Below, one piece after another: positions 1-6,015 of a stretch of 6,394 nucleotides of DNA (position 1 is its first letter; each line of letters starts with the position of its first letter). The position numbers were made by a program, and so were the translations under genes. Source of the stretch: Aquirhabdus sp. (GTDB lineage Bacteria; Pseudomonadota; Gammaproteobacteria; Pseudomonadales; Moraxellaceae). The notes under the pieces were generated by a model. It searched no databases. It saw only the letters and a list, made by a program, of their open reading frames with translations, and had not been told where the DNA came from. The DNA is taken from assembly GCA_030150595.1 (NCBI GenBank), contig JASLFQ010000204.1, forward strand, positions 1 to 6,394, read 5' to 3'.

Positions 1-1818
1 GACCTGTTCACGCATCCCTGCACGCAGGGTTGCAAGCGTCTGCTTGTTTGCATCGTCAGCATTGGCCCAATGAATCGCCTTTTGAATATATGCGTCCTCA
101 CTGTATACCACCCAGTCTGCCAGTCCCGCGTTGATCAATAAAGCCTCGCCTTGCCGCCCTATCATATTAGGTGTCGCCAGAGAGATTGTTGGCACGCCCA
201 TCCATAACGATTCTGCAGTGGTCGTGCCACCCGTAAACGGAAAAGTATCCAATAAGATATCGACTGCAGCGTACGATGCTAAGTAGGATTGCCTTGTCAT
301 ATGATCCGCCAAATCAATTTGGTGGAGCGAAATGCCTGCATTTTTCAACTGTTCTATAAACTGCGCCTTGATAATAGGTGAGTCCAGTTCTTTGGCTTGG
401 ATGCGTAGGCTTGCTTGTGGGCAAGCAGCGAGAATCTGCTGCCAGCAACGTAATACTCCCGCGTTGATTTTAAGCAATGACTGGTAGCAGCCAAAGACGA
501 TCGCTGGTTGAGTGAGACAAGGCGTTGGACTGACTGCGGGCGCATCATTAGGAGCCGTAAAGCAATAACGCAAATGGGGCAGTCGCCAGATTTTTTCGCT
601 AAACCATTGCGCTTCATCTGGTGGTACGCAGATGGGGTCAGCTAAAACGTAATCAATCGCAGCGATTCCTGTAGATGCATAATAACCGAGCCAACTCAGT
701 TGCAGCGGCGCTGCGTGCTGAGCAAAGACAGCTAAACGATGACCAGGATTATGCCCAGCCAAGTCGATTAAAATGTCAATGTGATCGGCGTTGATCTGCT
801 GACGTAAGCGCGCATCATCCCACGCTTCGACCTGATGCCATGTTGCAAAGTGAGTTTGTAGGAGCGCGGACTGCGAATCAAATTGCGGGTGATTCGAGTA
901 AGCCACCAATGTGACCTGATCACGTAAACTGGCGTTGAGCTGTATTTGTGCAAGCGTACTTTCTAGAAAGAAGCCCACAGGACATTCATGTAAATCACCT
1001 GACACAAATCCTATGCGTAGTGGCCTATTGCCTTGCTGATGTTGTTTGTGTGAGGTTGGATTTGGGGTGCTCGGTACATTGTGCAAAAATTGTTGCCCAT
1101 ACAAGCGAAGCAGTGCCATCTGCTGCGGCATATCTACAGGATAACGATAATGCTGCATACAGAGTATGCTAGTGCCAAAGTGATGGCGAGGGTTAATCTG
1201 GAGTACTTGCGCATAAGCCGCACAGGCCTCGGCAAAGTTGCCTTCATCCTGATAGGCTCTGGCTAGGTTAAATTGTGCATCTACCAACCGTGGATTCAGT
1301 TGTAATGCATGAAGATAGTGGACTTTAGCCTTTGTAATCTCACCACATTTATGCAAAGCAAAACCCAAATGCAATTGCCGCTCAGGATGCTGCGGGGTCA
1401 GCACAATCAAACGCTGAAGATAGGAAACCGCCTCGATGTAGCGCGCCAGTTGTATGAGCGTTATTCCGATATTTGCGAGAGTATCTGCATGATCAGTGTG
1501 GTCTTGCAGCAACGTTTGCCAGATGTTCAGCGCCTGCTCAGGCTGCCCTAGATTGGTCAGTGCTGCGGCATATAGATTCTTGGCTTGAAAAGATTGGGTT
1601 ACATCATCCCGTGCCGCATTAATACAGGACTGTGCAAGACGGCAGACATCTGACCACTGCTGCGCCTGATACGCCTGTATTGCATGTTGATAATATGTGG
1701 CGGCACTGATGTCAGGTTTGGCGACGTTGGTAATAGTCGGTTGTGAGAAATTAAGCTGAACTGGTTTACGCGTACCCACGGTGTTCTTTTTCTTTTTGGA
1801 GGGTTGCGACATAGCCAT
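1..1818 (-). CDS. TPR-containing SPINDLY/OGT-type glycosyltransferase (GT41), C-terminus cut by window edge
   Basis: One uninterrupted frame gives 606 residues and runs off the left edge, probably lacking only the last few dozen residues. Residues about 40-215 are alpha-helical, TPR-like repeats, for example around ANIGITLIQLARYIEA and FNLARAYQDEGNFAEA. The catalytic part starts at PLRIGFVSGDL (267-276). It continues with DILIDLAGHNPGHRLAVF (348-365) and LSWLGYYASTG (374-384). VFGCYQSLLKI (441-451) carries the Lys matching the UDP-binding Lys of human OGT, and DTFPFTGGTTTAESLWMGVP (524-543) follows. These are hallmarks of family GT41, which transfers GlcNAc or another sugar from a nucleotide-sugar to Ser/Thr of proteins in the cytoplasm; the target here is unknown. 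The start was chosen because ATG 1818 follows AAGGGA by 6 nt and is the first ATG after an in-frame TAA at 1843-1845. A lysine run lies at 8-11. Odd point: the usual N-H-P motif reads E-C-P (278-280). Family assignment is firm; donor sugar and acceptor are not. Confidence 0.93.
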   Translation of the reverse strand, partial: MAMSQPSKKKKNTVGTRKPVQLNFSQPTITNVAKPDISAATYYQHAIQAYQAQQWSDVCRLAQSCINAARDDVTQSFQAKNLYAAALTNLGQPEQALNIWQTLLQDHTDHADTLANIGITLIQLARYIEAVSYLQRLIVLTPQHPERQLHLGFALHKCGEITKAKVHYLHALQLNPRLVDAQFNLARAYQDEGNFAEACAAYAQVLQINPRHHFGTSILCMQHYRYPVDMPQQMALLRLYGQQFLHNVPSTPNPTSHKQHQQGNRPLRIGFVSGDLHECPVGFFLESTLAQIQLNASLRDQVTLVAYSNHPQFDSQSALLQTHFATWHQVEAWDDARLRQQINADHIDILIDLAGHNPGHRLAVFAQHAAPLQLSWLGYYASTGIAAIDYVLADPICVPPDEAQWFSEKIWRLPHLRYCFTAPNDAPAVSPTPCLTQPAIVFGCYQSLLKINAGVLRCWQQILAACPQASLRIQAKELDSPIIKAQFIEQLKNAGISLHQIDLADHMTRQSYLASYAAVDILLDTFPFTGGTTTAESLWMGVPTISLATPNMIGRQGEALLINAGLADWVVYSEDAYIQKAIHWANADDANKQTLATLRAGMREQV

Positions 1819-1841
1819 AAACGATCCCTTATCTTGGTCAT

Positions 1842-1872
1842 ATTATCCGTGCGAAATGTTAACACGGCACAA
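1842..1872 (-). promoter_or_regulatory. Candidate sigma70 promoter of the glycosyltransferase gene
   Basis: On the minus strand a TTGTGC hexamer (1867-1872) and GATAAT (1842-1847) are separated by 19 nt, which is longer than ideal. Transcription from here would leave a short leader of about 17-20 nt before ATG 1818. The -10 is good and the -35 weak, so this is tentative. Confidence 0.25.
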
Positions 1873-1901
1873 GACAGGTTTTGGTGACCCTGCTGAAAAA
1901 T

Positions 1902-2084
1902 TCGGTTGATAAATAGATTTCGTATGCGATTATCGGTGCGGGTGGTTTCTTAGGTGCCGCCAAGCATGATGTTGCGATTTCGATTAATCATTTCTAGCCG
2001 CACGGTGATAAGTTTGTGGTCACTGGTGTGACGAAAGAGACGCTGAAGAATGTTCCTGAATTTAAATACGCACCTGTGCGTTAG
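1902..2084 (+). pseudogene. Remnant of a PRC-barrel domain protein gene (C-terminal part)
   Basis: Reading the frame that starts at 1902 gives SVDK, a TAG (1914-1916), then ISYAIIGAGGFLGAAKHD and VAISINHF. A second TAG follows (1995-1997), then PHGDKFVVTGVTKETLK and NVPEFKYAPVR, ending at TAG 2082-2084. The pieces GGFLG..KHDVAI, GDKFVVTGVTKE.LK and PEFKY match the C-terminal half of bacterial PRC-barrel proteins, small secreted or envelope-associated proteins of poorly defined role. In the family a short hydrophilic residue stands where each stop is. No N-terminal signal peptide or first barrel half is recognisable upstream, where the glycosyltransferase gene begins on the other strand. The gene is therefore 5'-truncated and carries two nonsense codons. 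The reading frame between the stops is preserved and its terminator remains, which suggests fairly recent decay. Family call is by motif recall only. Confidence 0.72.
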
Positions 2085-2097
2085 ATTTAGGGAAGTT

Positions 2098-2129
2098 AAA
2101 AAAAGCCGCTCAGTTGAGTGGCTTTTTTT
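2098..2129. terminator. Bidirectional rho-independent terminator
   Basis: Seven A residues, GCCGCTC (2105-2111), loop AGTT, GAGTGGC (2116-2122) and seven T residues form a 7-bp stem with one G-U pair. With A and T tracts on the two sides it can stop transcription from both strands. It lies 13 nt after the PRC-barrel remnant on the plus strand and about 50 nt after the enoyl-CoA hydratase gene on the minus strand. Confidence 0.88.
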
Positions 2130-2181
2130 GGTTTCGTTCTACGAGGTTTAATTTTTTAAAGAAGCTGTTTCCGCTTGCTAC

Positions 2182-2997
2182 TCAGATGTTTCCTAGGAAA
2201 TGACCTAACCGTAGCTCGAAATCGCGGCCAAGGCCTACAGCGCGTTCACGTATACGCATTCCTCTTGCGCGCAGCGATGGCCATGTCGTAGCGGCTGAGA
2301 GAAATACACTTTGAGATTCCAGAAGATCTGGCGATGCTGGCAGCGTATTCCGATTGATAAGGCGTTTGGCTTCGTGAAGTGCGGGTTGGTCAAAAGAGGC
2401 AATGCGTCTGGCAAGATTGTCTACAAAGACATCAAGCTCGGCATCTGGCAATGCACGGTTGATCCAACCGTAGTCGGCAGCGGTTTTGGCGTCATAGTCA
2501 TCTGCACCGAGGATGATTTCGAGCGTGCGTGCGCGGCCTGTGAGTTGTGGTAAGCGCTCGATTGCACCGCCTCCAGGAATCACCCCGGCAGCAACTTCAG
2601 GTTGGCCGAATATCGCTTTTTCTAGACTAGCAAAACGCATATCCATTGCCAGCGCCAATTCACTGCCGCCGCCGCGTGTACGACCACGAATCAGCGCGAT
2701 ACTCACGACAGGCGTCTGGCTAATACGTGTTGTCATGTCTATCCATGCGGGCAGTCCGCTAGGACCTAAACCCGTTGGTGTTTCTGCTGCGCGTGCCAAG
2801 TCATAGCGGGAGAAGAAATAATCTGGATCACTACTTTCAAACACGATAACACGTAAATCTTCATCAGCTTCGATCTCCCCAACCAAGGTTTGAAACTCCA
2901 AGATGGTCTCGGGGTTAATAAAATTCAGTGGCGGATTCGAAAATATCACGCGCCAATATGCGTTGCTATTCCGAATAATAGTAAATTGTTTAAGCAT
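2182..2997 (-). CDS. Enoyl-CoA hydratase/isomerase family protein (crotonase fold)
   Basis: A 271-residue protein of usual crotonase length. The fold's signature runs from TPVVSIALIRGRTRGGGSEL (95-114) through ALAMDMRFAS to FGQPEV (130-135), followed by IPGGGAIERLPQLTGRA (140-156). Glu113 in GGGSEL and Glu134 in FGQPE fall where rat mitochondrial enoyl-CoA hydratase has its two catalytic Glu (144 and 164), so hydratase chemistry on a CoA thioester is plausible. The first oxyanion-hole segment reads YFFSRYDL (60-67) instead of the common F-[SC]-A-G-x-D-L, one residue shorter, as in a less studied subfamily. The C-terminal tail is rich in Arg and Leu. The start is secure: AAGGAG ends 5 nt before ATG 2997. 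It is the second gene of an operon, 9 nt after the NTF2-like gene, and the terminator at 2098-2129 closes the unit. The substrate cannot be read from sequence; isomerase or dehalogenase activity is an alternative. Confidence 0.93.
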   Translation of the reverse strand: MLKQFTIIRNSNAYWRVIFSNPPLNFINPETILEFQTLVGEIEADEDLRVIVFESSDPDYFFSRYDLARAAETPTGLGPSGLPAWIDMTTRISQTPVVSIALIRGRTRGGGSELALAMDMRFASLEKAIFGQPEVAAGVIPGGGAIERLPQLTGRARTLEIILGADDYDAKTAADYGWINRALPDAELDVFVDNLARRIASFDQPALHEAKRLINRNTLPASPDLLESQSVFLSAATTWPSLRARGMRIRERAVGLGRDFELRLGHFLGNI

Positions 2998-3002
2998 GTT
3001 AG

Positions 3003-3008
3003 CTCCTT
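3003..3008 (-). promoter_or_regulatory. Ribosome binding site of the enoyl-CoA hydratase gene, overlapping the upstream stop codon
   Basis: The minus strand reads AAGGAG with its first two bases inside the TAA stop (3007-3009) of the NTF2-like gene, 5 nt before ATG 2997. The overlap suggests translational coupling of the two genes. Confidence 0.8.
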
Positions 3009-3372
3009 AAAACATGGTGTTGGCATTATTGGCGGATACAGGCACTGGTTGCAGCACGTCCCAGTGCTCGACGATTTTACCGTCTGCATCGAAGCGAAAG
3101 ATGTCGACGCCTGCGGTTTCTTGACCTAACCAGTCCAAGTAGCGTACATGAACAAATGCCAAGTCTTGATCAATGGCGATGCGTTTGACTTCGCAGGGAA
3201 TACGTCCTGTTTGTTTGATGTGGCCCATGATGCCGCCGAGTCCATTCGGAAAAAGCGGGTTGTGTTGGATGTATGGGCCAGAAACAAGACTCGGAAGAAG
3301 ATCAGCTTGCCCTTGATTGAAGATTTTTCCATAAATTGTGTCGATAGCTTGTTGCATGAGTTCCTTATTCAT
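3007..3372 (-). CDS. NTF2-like / SnoaL-like family protein
   Basis: A 121-residue protein of the cystatin-like alpha+beta barrel (NTF2) superfamily. Seen in sequence: an N-terminal helix (MNKELMQQAIDTIYGKIFNQ), the motif YIQHNP (34-39), and G-L-G-G-I-M-G-H-I-K after it. A strand follows at 70-80 (DLAFVHVRY), then VDIFRFDADGKIVEHWDVLQ (89-108). The block D.FRFD..GKI.EHWD is typical of the SnoaL-like branch, which includes polyketide cyclases, ketosteroid-isomerase-like enzymes and many proteins of unknown role. No signal peptide is seen, so a cytoplasmic location is expected. ATG 3372 follows GAGGAG by 8 nt. It is the first gene of the operon with the enoyl-CoA hydratase gene, which hints at an enzyme or binding protein acting on the same small molecule or its CoA ester. 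The specific reaction is unknown. Confidence 0.88.
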   Translation of the reverse strand: MNKELMQQAIDTIYGKIFNQGQADLLPSLVSGPYIQHNPLFPNGLGGIMGHIKQTGRIPCEVKRIAIDQDLAFVHVRYLDWLGQETAGVDIFRFDADGKIVEHWDVLQPVPVSANNANTMF

Positions 3373-3484
3373 GTGGTTTACTCCTCAATTGATAATTCAT
3401 TATTGAAACAATTCGCAGAAAGATTGTCTATACGCATAAGTCGCTATAACATAGCAATTCGTCTCATGTTGCTGGTATGAAATC
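3373..3484. promoter_or_regulatory. Divergent promoter region between the NTF2-like operon and the AraC-type gene
   Basis: This 112-bp AT-rich gap must hold the promoters of both flanking units. For the plus strand, TTGTCT (3424-3429) is followed by TATAAC (3445-3450, spacing 15) or TAACAT (3447-3452, spacing 17). No convincing hexamer pair is seen for the minus strand. A small perfect dyad ATAATTCATTAT (3392-3403) lies just upstream of the minus-strand ribosome site and could be an operator half. The region is the natural target of the AraC-type regulator, but no binding motif is proven. Confidence 0.5.
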
Positions 3485-4411
3485 ATGCAGGTATTAAACA
3501 GTTGGTTAAAGGCAGTTCGTGTCGATGGCATGGTGTTGGCTCGGGCGCGCGTGGCAGGTGCGTGGGGCTTCGCAGTGCAGCCCAGTGATTCAGTCGTATT
3601 TCATCTCGTGGCGGAAGGCAGTGCTTTTGTGCGCCAACCCAATATGGACATCATTGAGTTGAAGGCTGGTTAATTAATATTTTTTCCTCATGGCGGTGCA
3701 CATGAGTTGGTGCATTCCGCGAAAGCTATGGCGGAGCCGCTAGAGGAGTTCTTGGCAAAGCACGATGGTGTTATTGATCAGAGTGTCAGGGCAAACACAC
3801 TCATTTGTGGCCAGTTCAGCATGGATCAGCAACTGGCGTTGCCTGCCTTGCGTTCGTTACCGCCGGTTGTGTTGCTCCGTGCGGAAATGGAACCTGGATA
3901 TTCTCCGTTGAGTGACACGCTGCGTATGCTGCGCAACGAAGTGGAAACGTCTCACTTCGGTAATCAGATTGTAGTGCGCAATTTACTCTCGACCTTGTTT
4001 ATTTACTTCATACGCGATTGGGCCGAATCGGCTTCTGTGGAAGCAAACGACTGGTTTGCAGCCGTTCGTTCTCCGAACACCGCGCGTGTTCTTGCACGGA
4101 TGCATGAGTCACCTGAGTATGCGTGGACCATTGAGGAGCTTGCGAAAGAAGCAGGTTTGTCGCGCGCTGCTTTCGCCCGTCATTTTAGGGCATCAGTAGG
4201 GGAGCCGCCTCATAGCTATTTAACGCGTTGGCGTATGGGTATTGCTGCCCAGTTGCTTGAGGAAACCAGTTTACGACTCGGTGAGATTGCTTCGCGTGTT
4301 GGTTATCTCTCAGAATTTTCATTTAGTCGTGCTTTTAAGCTAACTCGCGGAATTTCACCTATTCAATACCGCCGAGCAGCGCAGCAGCGTTTGACGACGA
4401 TGACTGTTTGA
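3485..4411 (+). pseudogene. AraC-family transcriptional regulator interrupted by one in-frame TAA
   Basis: Ignoring one stop, the frame encodes about 308 residues, the normal length for AraC regulators with an N-terminal cupin sensor (AraC-binding/Cupin_6 type). Codons 1-62 give the first cupin strands, including W27-G28 and VVFHLVAEGSAFVR (37-50). Codon 63 is TAA (3671-3673), then the same frame continues with LIFFPHGGAHELVHSA. Family members have G-D-L before P-H-G-x-x-H, so the TAA replaces the usual Asp codon; from GAT or GAC this needs two base changes. The DNA-binding domain is intact: first helix-turn-helix around codons 214-235 (WTIEELAKEAGLSRAAFARH), second around 264-286, ending with FSRAFKLTRGISPIQYRR. 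No strong Shine-Dalgarno precedes ATG 3485; an in-frame stop at 3452 rules out a much longer start. Restart codons after the stop (TTG 3707, ATG 3728) lack ribosome sites. It is divergent from the NTF2-like/hydratase operon, its likely target. A sequencing error is the main alternative to true loss. Confidence 0.85.
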
Positions 4412-4517
4412 ATTGTGCAAAGAGATATTGTGGTAAAGTTTGAGTTGTAGGAGATTAAACGTAAGGCTAGGGCAATACTAATATTCTGCTGCAGAGGCGA
4501 ACCCCAGCCTATTCTTG

Positions 4518-4548
4518 TTGGCGTAATTCATTCCGCGAATTGCGCCAA
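4518..4548. terminator. Strong hairpin between convergent genes, possible terminator
   Basis: TTGGCGTAATTC (4518-4529) and GAATTGCGCCAA (4537-4548) pair over 12 positions, with one T-G wobble, around a 7-nt loop. The hairpin sits 14 nt past the oxygenase stop codon and about 105 nt past the AraC stop, the right place for a shared terminator. Neither side has a T-tract, so it is not a classic intrinsic terminator; it may stabilise mRNA 3' ends or work with Rho. Confidence 0.45.
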
Positions 4549-4562
4549 ATTATAACCCCCAC

Positions 4563-5795
4563 TCAAGCCACCTTATCCCGATCCCTCGCCAACGTCTCCA
4601 CAGGCTTATAAGCCGCTGCCTGATGCTGAAGCAAACTTCTAATCCAACGATCACGCCAAGCCACACCCCACTTCGCAAAAACCTGATTCCCATTCGGCAT
4701 TAACTGCCGCACCGTTTCCGCCACAGTCACCATCGGAAAAATCACCAACGGAACCCAAGTCCAACGCCGATTTTCAGGCAACCCCAAATTCCGATAAGGC
4801 GCACTGCCTAAGAAAAAATGACTGATGCCGTTATGCATCCGCAATTGCGCCTCCGCCTGCAATTTCGCAAAACGCCCAGTTCCCATCGTCTCATAAGGCT
4901 CATTCATCAACGCCCGCGCCAGCGTCCGCGTATCCTCATCCGCCTCAGGCTGTGAAATCAACAACGTGTAAATAATCCGTAAACCGTCTTTTTCATTCGT
5001 CACCAAAATGCGCTCATCAATCCCCATCAAATAACCCAAATAGCGCCACAAATGAATAATGCCATCACGCTCACGCCGCCGATAACGAAAACCCAGCGCA
5101 CGCATTCCCGTCAAATACACCACAGAAAACGCCAGATTGGTCGCCAACATATCGCCTTGATTGATCGGAATACCCCATTCATCATCGCGCCAATCAGGAT
5201 GACTGCGAATCCGCCGACGCAAAACCGCATGGAGAAACCGCACACGAATCGTCGTCTTAAAACCTTTACCAAAACGTTTCAATGAACCTGGCCGCGTTGC
5301 CTCGACCGCAAAGGCGCGAGTCTCAGACGTCCGCCGCGCCGCGCCATCTGCCAGCGCACCTGTAAACACCAGCGGCTTATTAATCGCGGAATTGCCATAA
5401 CCACCCATCAACGCCACATCGCGCATGATCAACGTACCGACGATGCCCGTCCGACAAATCGCTTGCTGCCCCAACTCAAGCAACTCCCAATCCAACCACT
5501 CTGGCTCAGAATCAATGTGTAAAAATAGATTCTTTAGAAACTCAGGCGCTTCGGGAACTTTGTCGATGCCGTCATCCAGCGCCTTGTCGAGTAGGGCGCG
5601 TGCCTGCATAAAACCCACATCTTGCGCCCAATTCGCCAGATCATCATCCAACGGATCACCTTGCATCAGCAACTCACCGAAGTTCTGGATTTGCTCATCC
5701 GTCGGCAAACCTTTCTTACCCAGCAATAACCGAAAACGCCATGCTTCTTTCTTCTTCGGATTCGGTTTAAATCGGGTCGGAATGTGCTGTTGCAT
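4563..5795 (-). CDS. Oxygenase MpaB / latex-clearing-protein family (DUF2236)
   Basis: A 410-residue protein, similar in length to rubber oxygenase Lcp. Family landmarks are PEWLDWELLELG (98-109), MGGYGNSA (130-137), GAARRTSET (151-159), RFLHAVLRRRI (186-196), WGIPINQGDMLATNL (207-221) and FRYRRRERDGIIHLWRYLGY (236-255). DUF2236 proteins include Lcp and the fungal MpaB oxygenase. Lcp binds b-type haem through a His and has a conserved Arg, Lys and Thr about 30 residues before it. Here R155, E158, T159 and H189 keep the same spacing as I recall for Lcp R164, K167, T168 and H198; the Lys is Glu. A haem-dependent oxygenase of an unsaturated or lipid-like substrate is inferred. There is no Tat or Sec signal, so it should be cytoplasmic, unlike Lcp; the hydrophobic stretch at 346-358 could associate with membrane. 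ATG 5795 is chosen because AGGAG lies 9 nt upstream; ATG 5801, only 3 nt from it, would add two residues. A TetR gene lies divergently upstream. Confidence 0.88.
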   Translation of the reverse strand: MQQHIPTRFKPNPKKKEAWRFRLLLGKKGLPTDEQIQNFGELLMQGDPLDDDLANWAQDVGFMQARALLDKALDDGIDKVPEAPEFLKNLFLHIDSEPEWLDWELLELGQQAICRTGIVGTLIMRDVALMGGYGNSAINKPLVFTGALADGAARRTSETRAFAVEATRPGSLKRFGKGFKTTIRVRFLHAVLRRRIRSHPDWRDDEWGIPINQGDMLATNLAFSVVYLTGMRALGFRYRRRERDGIIHLWRYLGYLMGIDERILVTNEKDGLRIIYTLLISQPEADEDTRTLARALMNEPYETMGTGRFAKLQAEAQLRMHNGISHFFLGSAPYRNLGLPENRRWTWVPLVIFPMVTVAETVRQLMPNGNQVFAKWGVAWRDRWIRSLLQHQAAAYKPVETLARDRDKVA

Positions 5796-5847
5796 GATCA
5801 TTGGCTCCTGACATGATATAAGTAGGTCACGCGCTGCAATCTATTGA

Positions 5848-5876
5848 TCTATCCAAGAAAACAGGATACAAATCAA
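5848..5876 (-). promoter_or_regulatory. Candidate promoter of the MpaB/Lcp-like gene
   Basis: On the minus strand TTGATT (5871-5876) and GATAGA (5848-5853) are 17 nt apart, about 50 nt upstream of the start codon. An imperfect dyad, TTGAT..ATCC (5844-5854) with GGAT...AATCAA (5864-5876), overlaps them. The -10 is poor, so confidence is low. Confidence 0.25.
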
Positions 5877-5923
5877 ATAGGTCGGTAAAGCTTTTTGAAT
5901 CTGTTTGGCTTGGTGAGAGAGAC

Positions 5924-5965
5924 AACTTACATTTAGTAAGTTACGAATTGTAAGTTATACTAAAT
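5924..5965. promoter_or_regulatory. Nested inverted repeats with -10 box: likely operator/promoter of the TetR gene
   Basis: AACTTAC-ATTTA-GTAAGTT (5924-5942) is a perfect 7-bp dyad. GTAAGTT recurs at 5950-5956, and ATTTAGTA (5931-5938) is matched by its inverse TACTAAAT (5958-5965). A good -10, TATACT (5956-5961), sits inside the second half; the best -35 at normal spacing, TTAGTA (5933-5938), is weak and within the dyad. A protein bound here would block transcription of the TetR gene and could affect the oxygenase gene on the other side. This is the usual arrangement for an autoregulated TetR repressor, but binding is inferred. Confidence 0.6.
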
Positions 5966-6015
5966 TTGTGAGCGATACAAGTGAATTTTTTGAGGCAAGT
6001 ATTTTTGAGAACGTT

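Noticed and set aside
1599..1865. Minus-strand open frame of 88 codons starting at 1865
   Set aside because: It overlaps the start of the glycosyltransferase gene in another frame; the GT41 frame has the ribosome site and the family motifs.
2189..2200. Perfect 12-bp palindrome TTTCCTAGGAAA
   Set aside because: Lies inside the 3' coding end of the hydratase gene, has no loop or flanking elements, and may well be chance.
3409..3461. Direct repeat CAATTCG at 3409-3415 and 3455-3461 in the divergent promoter gap
   Set aside because: Only 7 bp in an AT-rich region and no wider similarity around the copies; not enough to call AraC-type binding sites.
3148..3480. Plus-strand open frame of 110 codons
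   Set aside because: It runs antisense to the well-supported NTF2-like gene and shows no recognisable motif.
3671..3673. Programmed readthrough of the TAA in the AraC gene
   Set aside because: TAA is generally the least leaky stop and no recoding structure is evident nearby; nonsense mutation or base error is simpler.
4464..4510. Inverted repeat AGGCTAGGG / CCCCAGCCT with 29-nt loop as a terminator for the AraC gene
   Set aside because: One mismatch, long loop and no T-tract; weaker than the hairpin at 4518-4548.
5052..5811. Plus-strand open frames opposite the oxygenase gene (5052-5285 and 5425-5811)
   Set aside because: Low-complexity, Ser/Arg/Thr-rich translations antisense to a gene with clear family motifs; codon shadow.
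5968..6015. GTG 5968 as an upstream start for the TetR gene
   Set aside because: No ribosome site, only 7 nt after the -10 box, and it would add an unusual tail before the normal TetR start.
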